Below, in pieces: positions 1 through 11,268 of a stretch of DNA of 64,000 nucleotides. The stretch comes from Brasenia schreberi. Lineage: Eukaryota > Streptophyta > Magnoliopsida > Nymphaeales > Cabombaceae. Made by a program: the position numbers and the translations under genes. Every line of letters begins with the position of its first letter. Within the stretch, counting starts at the first letter, position 1. The notes beneath the pieces were generated by a model, which searched no databases, was not told the origin of the DNA, and worked only from the letters and a program-made list of their open reading frames with translations. The stretch is from contig JAYKKT010000046.1 of assembly GCA_036023115.1 (NCBI GenBank), forward strand, positions 5,416,001 to 5,480,000. The letters are read 5' to 3'.

Positions 1-1671
1 ATTTGGGTCAAACCTCTGCCCACACACATTGGTAGTGCAGGTATATAACGAAACTGCTCCTAGTTCAGCTTGTGATGAGCTCATTCCGTTGGTTTAGGAT
101 CGACATGAGTTGTACATATGTAAATATATACAAACACACACGGACAAACACACACATAAATAAAATATATGCATGTCTTTATAGGTATACATATAAGAAT
201 CAATGTACCCATATCATTCGAGGTAATTGAGTGGGCATTTAAATGTGCCAATGCAACTGTATAAACAAGTACATCTTGAACCAAGCTTTGAGGGTGCTCA
301 TTTTAAATGAGAATTAGATTTGTAACTTCAACGAGCTACTCGTGTTTGGCTCATCGAACTCGACTTGTGCAGCTGCATCAATGGAATGCTTATTACGGTA
401 CTCTGCCTGTACAACGAACGAGTCAGGTTCTTGAGATCTTGATCCGGGATAAGCAGCAGAATGGGATCCGAAGCAGGAGTGGCTCAACATATGTTGAGGC
501 CAAAGCGGAAAGCGGAGACTTTATGTGACTACAAAATTTGAAACCTAATTCTAAAAGTTTTGGGGCCTACAAGAATTGATAGCATAATTAGTTTTTAACC
601 TTCGGGGTTTATTAAGGTGGCTGCCCTAATGGCCTTACCCACGAGCCACCGCGATCTAGGGTAGCCATCAACAATAAGAACAGCGTAAAAATACTTTCTC
701 AATATTTTTTGAACAGAATCACCTCATTGCACAACCTTCTTCTCTCACAACCATTTTCCCGTTGATTTTTCACTCTCTTTCTTCCCTCTTTTCCTTTCTC
801 AATTGTTACTTTCACCAACAGTCCGTCCACCAATCCGTGTTCAGCTTTCCCGGCCAGACCCCTAAAACCGGGCTGGACCGCATCCGGTTCGATGGTTTGA
901 GGGTAAGGGGGAATGATTGTGCACCCAAGTGGGTTAACACCCCTTAAATTATGGTTCGATGCGCCACTGGAGTGTTGATTGTGATTTCTGTTGCTCAGCT
1001 TAATAAGTCAAAACTATATCATGATCCGCGATGCTGTATATACAACTCCCACAAAGCGGCCAACCTTTTCCCACACTAAGTGGATTCACACGTGTAAGAG
1101 AGCGCATCGATCGTCACCGGACATCAGAGCATTGGAGATGGAGCAACCACTTTCAACTCTGCAACTCTTCGCGACTCCTTTCCCTTCCCCTTATTTTTTC
1201 ATTATTGTTCGAGTTGACATCAATGGAGGTATGGCTCCTATTGCTAATACTCTAGTTGATAAACATGAGAAAATGCAGCATATTTAGCTGAAAATTTCAT
1301 GCCTTCAAATCCAGGAAACTTTGACACAGGTTTCGTATATGCTAAATAACTTTCAAAGGCTAAAAGTCGTATATGGTCGTACCTATAAACTTCGTACCAA
1401 TTAGTGAAGGGCACAAATAACCTTTCTGGTGGTTATAATGGATTCAACACACATAAGCGAATTGTCCTTGTGTCTGTCTTGTACTCAACATTCAAACAAA
1501 GGAGCTCAACTTTTCACAGCTCTACAACTCGCAAACGAAACAAATGTTTGTGTTGTTATACGCTGCAGTACTTAATTCAAGTAAAGGTGTTCTTTGTAAA
1601 CCATGATGATATTTCTAGAGTGACCTTATTGTGTCTGTGTGTGAGAGAGAGAGAGGGAGGGAGAGGTTATA
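1..1671. other. No gene recognised
   Basis: I see only short open frames with no family signature on either strand. A GA-rich tract sits near 1641-1660 and a T-rich stretch at about 1668-1690, which probably marks the 3' tail of the LINE that follows on the minus strand. The segment may hold old repeat debris, but nothing I can name. Confidence 0.4.
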
Positions 1672-4600
1672 TTCTTTTTTCTTTTTTCGGAAGATGAAAG
1701 GAGCCAAAGGATGAGTTACACAACAGGATACTGCTCAGATACCAATACATGTACGTAAAGCTCTCTGGTCTTGGCTCACCAAATGCTCAAAGAAACCTGG
1801 TATCTTCTCCCATAACATGATCTCTGGTAACAGCTCGAGGCTCTTCTCTGCTAGTCTATGTGCACATGCCTTCCCTGTTTATATGCGAGAACTTCAAGCC
1901 TCATTCCCATTGAAGAAGACAGTATATGCGATTGAATACAATATATTTTCTTCTGATCCTGCTACCTTGTCCCCCTTGAACCAATTCACAAGGATATCAG
2001 AGAGTCACATTCCATAACCACATTTCTGAATCCCAGCATCCATGCTGGTTTTAGGTTTAGTAAGATTCCCCAAGCCTCCACAATTAAAGCTGAAGACCAA
2101 TATTTTTGGAGAAGCCCCTTATCCATCTTCTATGGTGATCTCGCAAGATGTCCCTGCAACATGCAAGTCCCGGGTTGCTTTTGCTCGTGCCATCACTGTT
2201 GATTTTGATTCAGCCTTGTTCCCTTGAAGCCCATGTAATTCTCAGTATGCATGTTTTCTTCGTAGTAGCTCCTGATGTTGAGGCCTTTGCTGTTGAAATA
2301 TTCTTTGTATTAGACGTGATCCTCTCTGTTACAATGCCGTTTGTTACTTTAGTTTTAAGCGAATAGTGAATCATTTCTTCTCTTCCATATGCTCCAGCAG
2401 CCAACACGAAACACAGTTCTGCATTCAACATCTGATTTTGTCTGTCTTTTCTCTCTAGGTTTTGCAAAAGCCAGTGCTGAAAATCTAAAAGAGAAAAACT
2501 TAGTCGATCTCTCTCATGAATTAAGTTTCTCTATACCTTTATAGCTTTAAGGCAGTCTCTCATGGCGTGCAGGGTCTCCTCCGGTTCTTTGCAACGCACA
2601 CCAACCCACTATAGCATTCGACCATTTCCTCTGGAGCTTAGTTGTCTGTAGCCGGTGGTTGGCTGCTTTCTGTAGGAACATTGATCCGCATCCTCTTCGG
2701 GCATGGCCATCTCCATATTGTTTTCCAAATCGGTGCTTGTCAACGCCCCCATCTTCACTTAAAGCTTTATATCACTTTTGACAGAGTACAACCCATTTGG
2801 TGTGCCGTTATCATTTTCGGGATTCGGATTAGGGGGAGTTCGATACTACATTATTGGGAATCGTATCATATATTTTGTCCCAATCGTAGTCACCTGCTTC
2901 CTTGAGCAAATCGGCAACTCTATAATCTTTTAGAACTGTGGAATCTCAGCAGGGATTTCTTCCTTCATGATTATATTATGGTCGATTCGCATCTCATCCC
3001 AGAAGGAAGTATTCTCGCCGTCACCAACTACCACCACTTCCTCTTTGTTAAGCTGATTCCACCCACCCCCCGGGCCTTCCATAGGGCCGGTGATGCAAGT
3101 CTTCTAATTCCTGGGCTGCTCGTTACCGGTTCACCCCTGTTGCGTTTCTCTGAGTATCGTTGTCCACATGCAGTTGTCATTTATTCTAAGACTCCAGGCT
3201 AATCGCATGAGACAAACGCCATTCATGGTGGATAATTTCCGCGTAGCCAAACCATCATTTACTTTTGGTTTCAGCAGTGTTTCCCATTTCACTGGATGAA
3301 ATTTCCTTCTCCCTACTTCATGGCCCCAATTCAACGACTTTTTGCATTCTTTCTAATTCGTTGTATACGGATTTAGGTACCTTGTTTACCACATCATTAA
3401 ATATAAAGTGATTGAAGCCGACTGATTTAGAATAAAGTAACCCTTCCCGCCATACTCAGGCTGTTGAACTTCCACTCATTTAACCGGTTGTGTACCTTTT
3501 TAATGATGTACTAATAATTCTTTTTCCTGTTTCTGTTATATTTCAGTGGAATACCCAGATAAACACCTAGGTCATCTGACAACTGGAAACCGAATTTTTT
3601 CAAGCACTTCCTTCTTCACCTGAGGTGGCGTATTGTCTGAGAAATAAATATGAGAGTTTGCTTGGTTCACCCTCTGACCCGAGCTCTCACAGAACTTCGT
3701 ATCTCCATGGTAACTGAGATTTGTTTCATCGATGCCCCTCGGAAGATTATGAGATCATTAGCGAACATTAAGTATGTTATTTCAAATCTCTTTTACCTAC
3801 CCAAATTGCCTCCATCTCTTTTCCATGACTGCTTCCTGTATCAAATGAGATGGTTTTTCCATACAAAGTAAAAAGATATAGGGTGAAAGCAGGTATCCTT
3901 GTCTATAATGCTAGAAGGTTTAGAGTACTGGGACTTCACACCAATCCAAAGTAAACAAGTGCTTTCCAATGTAATTCAACCCATGCTTGCCCCATTGGCA
4001 AATTGGTTTCTTTCAGCACCTCCTTTATAAAGTTCTAACCTATTCTTTTCTGGCTTTTTCGAAGTCTATTTTAATTGCCATGTTAGCCCTTTTTACCTCT
4101 CATCTTCTCCATCTGATGCACAAGCTCACTGCAACATTGATGGTGTCTTGGATATGCCAGCCCGCTAGCTACGAGCATTTTGCGGGCTTTCTACTTTTGG
4201 TATGAAAACCAGTAAAGTATTGTTAATGTTCTCTATGTCTTCCGCTCCTTGAATGATGCTTTTTATGTACTTCGTCAGGCCCAATCACATGAAGTGATGA
4301 AATACAGCTGCGACGCCATCCTCTCCAGGTGCTTTGGTTGCTCTCATGTTGAAGATCGCCATTTTAATCTCTTCTTCAGAAGTTTTAGGCCATTGAATTG
4401 TTTGAATCTTTTTCATCGGAATTCCTGGGAGACGACATCCTGTTGAGACATTCAGTTCTCTCGCCTCCCTCCAAGTAAAACTTCTTGTAAATGTCGGCAT
4501 CCATGTTCAGTAAAGTCTCTTAGTCATTAACCCATATACCATCCTCATTTCTTAACATTACTATCTTATTTTTCTTCCAACAACGGTCTTCAAATGGTGA

Positions 4601-5520
4601 AAACGTGTGTTTCTATCTCCTTCATTAAATCCACTTTGTTCGGGCTTTTTGAAGTGACCCCTCTTGGTTGATGGTGTTTTGTAGCTGCCCCTGAAGCTTT
4701 TCCTCAAGATCAAATAAGGCCTTAAACAATCCTCATGGGTTAACCAGGATAATTCAAATAAAAAAGGTTTCCCGATTAGATATGGTGGCATACCTTCCAG
4801 TTGGAGTAGAAGAGGGTGGTGAGCGGAGCAAGCAGACTACTGCGGGAGTTAGCACCAACTGTTTAGTCTCTCGAAGGCTCTATCACAATTCCTCGCGCGC
4901 AGGCCTCTCCACTTGTAATTGAAGCATATTTTATGAAGTTCAACGAGTCGACAAGCTTGAATTTGATTGTTAAATCCTTTGCATCTACTTGTGTTAATCA
5001 GTGTTCCTGCCATCTTTCATCTATGCCTCTTATTTCATTGAAGTCTAACCATGGGATTTGAGTTTGGGAAGCTATGACTTCTAGTTTTCTACCATAGGTC
5101 CTTCTCGAGAGTATCATTATGCTGTGCGTATACTGCTGTAAGCTCCCATCTTTTTTCTCCAAAGTGTTCGACTCCACATGACAGAATTGAACGTTTGCTT
5201 CAATCAGTTTAAGTGTGTCAAATGCCTTTTCCAGGCTATCCATATACCTCCGGCATATCCCTGAAAAGAAATAGTAATATGACCACCAAATTCCATCTTA
5301 CAAAGGCGCTTCTGCAAGTAAGATTATAACGCTAACGTCTTCCTGGTTAAGGTTGCAGCTATCCTCTTAAAGACCCCTCCACGTGCTCCTCTACAGTTCA
5401 AGGTTCGGAAATTGTGTTGGAGATTCCTTGCTTCGAGCGACGTACAGTTCTCTTTGGTCCTATAGTGTCTTATCGCCTGAAAAGCGTGTAGCGGAATGTT
5501 TTTGTTTGAGGTTTTCATAA
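1672..5520 (-). mobile_element. Degenerate L1-clade LINE (ORF2 relic)
   Basis: Read on the minus strand, fragments appear in the order of a plant L1 ORF2. An endonuclease start (LNCRGARGGVFKRI) lies near 5400 and a DFNEI-type endonuclease piece near 5040. The pre-RT motif (GDRNTRFHHLKT) is near 4600, the RT entry (KAPGEDGVAAVFHHF) near 4300, and an RT active-site relic (FANDLIIF for the usual FADD) at about 3740-3765. The zf-RVT region (HPVKWETLLKPK) is near 3300, a WKRRN motif near 2380, and an RNase H tail (SALIVEAWGILLNLKPAW) near 2050. Stops and frameshifts lie between almost all of these, so it is dead. The T-rich stretch at about 1668-1690 would be the poly(A) tail. ORF1 is not identifiable. 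The L1 placement with C-terminal RNase H comes from domain order; the exact ends are estimates. Confidence 0.8.
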
Positions 5521-5998
5521 AGTAGTTTCTCGAGAGAGGAACTCGGTTTGTTTTCTTTCTAGACTATTTCACTGTATTACTTTTTTGTATCAGCTGCTTC
5601 GTTTAAATAGGCAGCATGCTCCCCCCTCTTCCCGCGTTTCTCTCCTGTGGCTTTTCTCGTCTGGAGTGTTATCTAGAGCATTACCAAAAATCTCGGTAAC
5701 ATCTTCTGGTTATGATATTTCCTTATCTAAGATACAGGTAACGGTATGGATCCAGTCCAGCCGTTACCTATGCTAGATGAGCCGAGAATGGTTAGATCAC
5801 ATCATCTCTCATTGGTCATTTGAGTCAAGTGTGCAAACATACTTGTTTCCTCCCACTCTTACACGATTTCTCTTAGTACTGTCTTTCCACGACCGCTACT
5901 GCAATCGATGCTCGTTGTATGGTTAATTTCTTACACAACAATTTATCCGTTGTATGGTTGTTTACCTATAATACTTTTATCCATTGTGTAGTTATTTT
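5521..5998. other. Unassigned spacer between two elements
   Basis: No gene is visible. Near 5920-6009 the motif of a copia LTR edge (CCTACACAACA on the plus strand) appears more than once in slightly different form. This suggests that the 3' LTR of the following minus-strand copia was rearranged or cut short here. The rest could be the lost 5' part of the L1. Confidence 0.3.
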
Positions 5999-6103
5999 CC
6001 TACACAACAATCAAATATACCTCAAACCCATGTTTGTAACATATTTTTAGAAAAGTTCATCTCTTATGCCTTTTGTCAAGGGGTCTGCCAACATATCATT
6101 TGT

Positions 6104-9063
6104 TTATGAGATGGATATTTTCTTTCTCATAACCATATCATGAACATAGTGGTATTTCACCATTATATGCTTGCTTTTTGAGCAATTAGCTCCACTCTTG
6201 ATAAGAGTAATTGCTGCATTGTTATCACAGTAAATAACAATTGACTCATCGGTTATTTCTAACTTCAAATCTTTTATAAAGTGGCTTATCCAGACAGCAC
6301 TCATTGCAGTCATACAGCAAGCTACATATTCAGTTTCCTGTGTATGCAATGCTACACAGCTCTGTTTCTTACATGCTCAAAAAACAACACCACCTCCAAA
6401 TAAGAATATTTGTCCCGAGGTTAATTTTCTCTCATCTTTGCTCCTAGCAAAGTCAGCGTCTGAGTATCCTACCACTTTCAATTCATCTGCTTGAAAACAT
6501 AGTTGCAAGTCTTTTGTTTCTTTCAGATATCTTAAAATCCTTTTCACAGCTACCTAGTGTTGCCAACCAGGATTACTTTGATATCTACTTACAAGACCAA
6601 AAATAAAGCTGATATCATGTCTTGTATACAATATAGCATACATCAAGCTATCAACAACTTGTGCATAAGAAACATTAGGCTTATCGTCTCCTTTACCGAG
6701 ACAATAGCCTTACTTAATTTGACCCCTTTTGCAACAGGTGTATCTGCAGACTTGCATTCACCTATTTTAAACTTCTTTAGGATATAGTCAATATATCTTT
6801 CCTGACTCAAGTATAAGAGTTTATATTCTCTATCTCAAGAGATCTTTATTCCCAAGATATAGGATTCTTCTCCCATATCCTTTATGTCGAACTTCGAGTT
6901 CAACCATGACTTGGTTTTGATAATCATCTCGTTGTCGTTTTCAGTTAACAATATGTCATCTATATATAATGACAAGATAACAAAGTGGCTTCCATTGTTC
7001 CAGACATATACACAGTGATCAAGTTTATTAGCCACAAACCTAAGTTCTATAATGGTATTTTGAAAAATCAAATACCATTGGCAAGGTGATTGTTTTAGGC
7101 CATATAGGGATTTTTTCAACCTATATGCTTTATCTTCTTGGCCTTCAACCATAAATCCTTCAGGCTGTTGCATATATATATGATTTCTTCTAAATCTCCA
7201 TTTAGAAAGGCTATCTTTATATCTAACTGATGTAAATCCAAATCATAATATGCATATATTGCTAGGATTATACGTATAGATGTAAATTTCGTAATTGGGG
7301 AATATATTTCAACATAATTTATCTCCTCTTTTTGCGAAAAACTTTTTACAACCAACCTCGCTTTATACTTGTCGATTGTACCATTGAACTTATATTTCTT
7401 TTTCAGAACCCATTTACAGCCTATGGCTTTCCTTCCTTTTGGCAAATCAGTCAATTCACAGACTTGGTTTTTCTCAATGGATTTAATTTCCTCATCCATG
7501 TCTTCTCCTAGTCTGTTGCTTTTAATGAGTTCATTGCTTGTTGATAAGTCAAGTTATTAGTCAACTCATCAAAATTCACCAAATTACATACTTCTTCTAC
7601 AAGATAAGTATGATAATCCTTTAAGTAGGACGGAGTGACTCTTGGCCTTTTATGTCCACTTAAGATATCGGTAGTTTCAAAAAGATCTTCAATGGACTCA
7701 AAAGATGATTGGTCTAAGTCTATCAAATCATCAACACATTCCTCATTGTTTTCAAGGATGTCATTCTTAGTATCTTCTAAGAATTCAATATCTCTGCTTT
7801 CAATGAGTCTGTGATCCTTATGATAAAACCGATATCCTTTTGAGCCTTTCGAATATCCAATGAATATACATCTCAAGGACCTATTGTTTAGCTTATCTCT
7901 AGACTAATCAAGGATTTTAACATGTGCAACAGACCTCCACCTCCTGAGATTACCTAGGATGGGTTTTCTTCCAAACCACATCTCATATGTGTAGTGAATA
8001 CAACTTTACATGGTACTCTATTGAGTATGTAAATCGCTGTACTTACTGTTTTTCTCCAAAATACTCTTGGAAGAGAGACATCAATCAATAATAACCTTGT
8101 CATATTCAACAAGGTTATGCTGTATCTTTCAGCTACACCATTTTGCTGAGGTGTCCTCGGCATTATATTTTACTTTGCAATACCAAAGTCTTTACAGAAT
8201 TCCAAAAATTCTACCGAGGTATATTTACCTCCTCTGTCTAATCTTAAGACTTTAATCGAATGTCCTAATTGGTTTTCCACTTCTTCTTTATATTCTTTAA
8301 AAGCATCAAGTGCCTCAAATTTATTTGTAAAAGATATAGATACATATATCTAGAGTAATCATCGATAAAGGTTATAAAATAACACTTTCTACGATGTGAC
8401 TTTACTCTAAAAGGTCTAAATAAATTTGTGTGAATAATCTCCAACAGGGTTGTTGCCCTTGTTGATTCTTTGGAAAAAAACTTTTCTTGTCATTTTTCCT
8501 TATATAAAAGCTTCACATTTGTTGAAAGTATTTTTCTCAAATCCAATCAATAAGTCAAAGTTGGATAATTTCCTCAACTTTTTCAAACTTGTATGCTCTA
8601 GGCATTTATGCCACATATTCACATCAACAATAAAGGGACTATTAATATAAGCAGAAGTTGTACCAATTTCATTATTAGAAAGCTTAAATAGTTCATGTTC
8701 TACATCCAATTCCCTAGAGAATAATATTCTCCCATGCTTTCCCACAGTCACCTTGTTAGAAATAAACCTAACCTCAAAACCTTTCTTTACCAAGGCAGGG
8801 ACCGAGACTAAATTGCGCCTTATAGATGGCACAATTAACACATTAGTCAATACAATTGGTTTGCCTTCAACAAATATTCTAAATGACTCAATACCCAAAA
8901 CATCCGAGAAAGTATTATTTCCTATGTAGACTCGATGTTCCCTGGGTTTGTATTCCTTCACATCCATTGCTCCTTCTTTGGTCTTTGAGATGTGTCGTGT
9001 AGCTCTTGAGTTTATCCACCAAACTATTACTGGGTGGTTCAAATACAAGCATTCTGAAATCAT
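6104..9063 (-). pseudogene. Copia pol relic (PR, IN, RT, RNase H)
   Basis: The minus strand carries, from high to low coordinates, these parts. The protease and gag-pre-integrase region is at 8500-9063, where the protease active-site DSGA has become NSRA and an LVSVPALVKKGFEV motif follows. The integrase C-terminal part is at 7954-8163 (TPQQNGVAERY, carrying the catalytic glutamate). A linker is at 7508-7876. The reverse transcriptase is at 6835-7499 (GCKWVLKKKYKFNGTIDKYK, LYGLKQSP, SLYIDDILL). RNase H is at 6104-6349 (TEYVACCMTAMSAVWI, YCDNNAAITL). The parts lie in several frames with stops between them, so no polyprotein can be made. Confidence 0.85.
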
Positions 9064-9415
9064 GCAGATTATGTCTTGCTTCTCTGATTGTCCGCGTTAT
9101 GGGTTGTTTCCTTCACCTTTTTTGTTGCGGCAGTCCCTTTTGTAATGTCTCATTTTTCAACAGTTGAAACACTTAACCCAAGAAGCGGTTTCTTTCGATT
9201 TCTTAAAATTTTGATCGCATTTCCTGTTATTCTTGCCAAACTTCTTATTTGGTTTTTTCTTTTGCTTGATTTTGGAGCTAAACACTATAAGCCGCCTTGC
9301 GAAAGACCCCCTCCTGGTAGAGCCAAAGGCAGCTATCGCTGTCTATTGCTAGTTTTAGGAGCAACTTAGAAAGGTTAATCTCAGGTCCTAATCTAAAAGC
9401 AGTGGTGTTCATGTT

Positions 9416-9916
9416 TCATGACGAGGATAGACTGTTTAGTATGATAGATATCTGCATCGGTTCCAGAAAGACTGATTTTACTACGGCTAAGTCCCTAGCC
9501 ATTACCAACATATGGTTTACATGCTCTACTATATTATCTTCTTCTTTCATTCTGAAGGAGTTATACTTTTGTAGTAACAACTGCACATGTAATTTTGCAA
9601 TTGTATCATACTTAGCTGTTATTGAGTCAAACAACTCTTTAGCGGTCTCGTATTCTTTGAAGACCCTAATCAAGTCATCCTCCATATAGGTCAATATGAT
9701 TGTCCTTGCTATAGTGTCGCCTTTTAGAAATGTTTTATATATTTCTACTTATTGCTCACTTGCGTATAGAAGTAGTGGACGCAAAGTTTTCTTCAAGACA
9801 TACTCAACACCTTCAAGTGTTAGAGCCAGTGAGATTCTCTTCTTCCATGTTTGGAAGTTAAGACTGTTCAACTTTTCAGTTTTTGCCAACTCAGATACAC
9901 ATATCATAGAGCTCAT
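9416..9916 (-). pseudogene. Copia gag relic
   Basis: A start codon at about 9916 on the minus strand opens a gag-like frame with LNSLNFQTWKKRISLAL, typical of the copia gag N-terminus. A second frame at 9416-9694 continues with DDLIRVFKEYETAKELF and KLHVQLLLQKYNSF (UBN2-type gag). A frameshift separates them near 9700-9750. This copy is the guide for recognising the two halves of the split copia further right. Confidence 0.75.
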
Positions 9917-10803
9917 TTTTATGTGTTTGGCAATAATAATAATTAAACGGTCTAAAAAAAAAACAAATATAAAACAAAGAGCACACATAGCAGGAATCAT
10001 GTTATAACGATGCATAATATCATAAAAATAAACTAACGATAATTTCATAAGCTCCTTAGGACAAATTTGAAATTTTTCCAAGGAATTTATGCCTTTATAC
10101 CCGTTAAACAATACCAAGGGCAGAACCATAATTTTAATTGTCTGTCCTCTTTTGATTTTTTTTTAAAAAGCCTAAGGACAAACTTGTAAAATTACTCTTT
10201 GGTATTTCTGTAAAATTCGTGACTGATCGGGGTTAAAACTGTAATTTTAACCCTCAGGCCGAAACTGTAAGTTTTTCAAAAGTATAGGGGCAATCCTGTC
10301 TTTGATTATATGATAGAACTGAAATTATCTCAACCGAGAGGGGCATAAATGTAAAACGATAGCTCAGTTTTTCGTAATTTTCACAAACCGCTAGAGGGTA
10401 AAACAAACTTTTTGCTTAGTAAGGGCAAAGTAGTCTTTTTACACAAAAATATCTAGACAATTCGATAATTTTGCCCAATGAAAAAATTGTAAATACTAAA
10501 AACCGACAGGGCAGAATAAACTTTTTAGTCCGCTGCCCCAGGCGGTTTTGGAAAACCGCCAGTTTCAGCTCAAGGTTTTCTGAAACCGCCTGGCGGTTTT
10601 GCAGCCTGGTATTTAAGGAGTGAGAATCTTAAAGGTAAAAGAGACAGGGGGAAGAGAGAGAGAAAGAGCGAGAGGGCGATCGTCCGCCGACCGCCGGTGT
10701 TTCCCTTGTTTTTTTTATGGGAGATTACAATGGGAGGGGAGAGAGAGAGGCTTTTGAGTTTTGGTAGTCCGCCTTCATGCCATTTAAGGTTTTGGCCGTT
10801 ACT

Positions 10804-10940
10804 GGCTTTCTGCCTTCTGGTCGTAGGCGACTTTGGTCCTTCCGGCTTTCTTACCTTCTAGTCGTGGGCGGTTTTGGCATTTTCGGCTTTCCTGCCTTCT
10901 GGCCATGGGCGGCTTTAGCCTTTCCGGCTTTCCTCCCTTC
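10804..10940 (-). repeat. Leader minisatellite, about 40-bp unit, 3+ copies
   Basis: On the plus strand GGCTTTC recurs at 10804, 10843, 10885 and 10926, each followed by a similar CCTTCTGGTCGTGGGCGG-type sequence, giving units of 39-42 bases. The array is at the same place in the copia leader as the 34-35-base array at 29581-29724, although the units differ. A GGCGGTTTT/AAAACCGCC palindrome-rich segment lies just left, at about 10540-10600. Confidence 0.6.
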
Positions 10941-10974
10941 TCATTCACTTTTTCTCCGTCCATACCGAATTCTC

Positions 10975-11268
10975 TTACTCCTTGTTATCCACTCCTTTAA
11001 GGGCTTGGTTGAAGGTTCTCTGCATCTCTTTTGTGCTATGATCACGAGGTACTGTGAGGATCATCAGATCCTTGAGTCCTACATTAATCTCTTCTTCTGT
11101 CTCTTCATTTGATTTGTTCCATCCACCGGTCGCTGAATTCTGGTTGGCGGCGCGGGAAAGTTCTTGTTTATCGCTTAAAAGGTAAGTAAGAAAAGAGGTC
11201 GCAGGGAGAGCAAGAGACTGGATTCGAATCGGTTGTCTCAGTATGATTAACATCAAGGGCGTCTTCAA
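10975..11268 (-). other. Coding-like minus-strand frame, unrecognised
   Basis: An open frame on the minus strand has an unusually polar, protein-like C-terminal half (SNEETEEEINVGLKDLM, then VPRDHSTKEMQRTFNQAL). It is preceded on that strand by an acceptor-like TTACCTTTTAAG at about 11170-11181. It sits just outside the copia leader, so it could be a captured or flanking host exon, or chance. I do not recognise the family. An isolated exon would run about 10975-11170. Confidence 0.2.

Larger units (their letters stand above)
5999..10970 (-). mobile_element. Degenerate Ty1/copia retrotransposon, minus strand
   Basis: Reading right to left, the order is leader with a minisatellite, gag, protease/gag-pre-integrase, integrase, reverse transcriptase, RNase H, then the LTR edge at about 5999-6009 (TGTTGTGTAGG on the minus strand). 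That order defines copia. The LTR edge and internal sequence match the split copia at 28397-30215 plus 35378-39271, so they are one family. Most of both LTRs and the primer-binding site are not recognisable, and the coding region is broken by stops and frameshifts. The right end is estimated from the end of the leader repeats. Confidence 0.8.
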
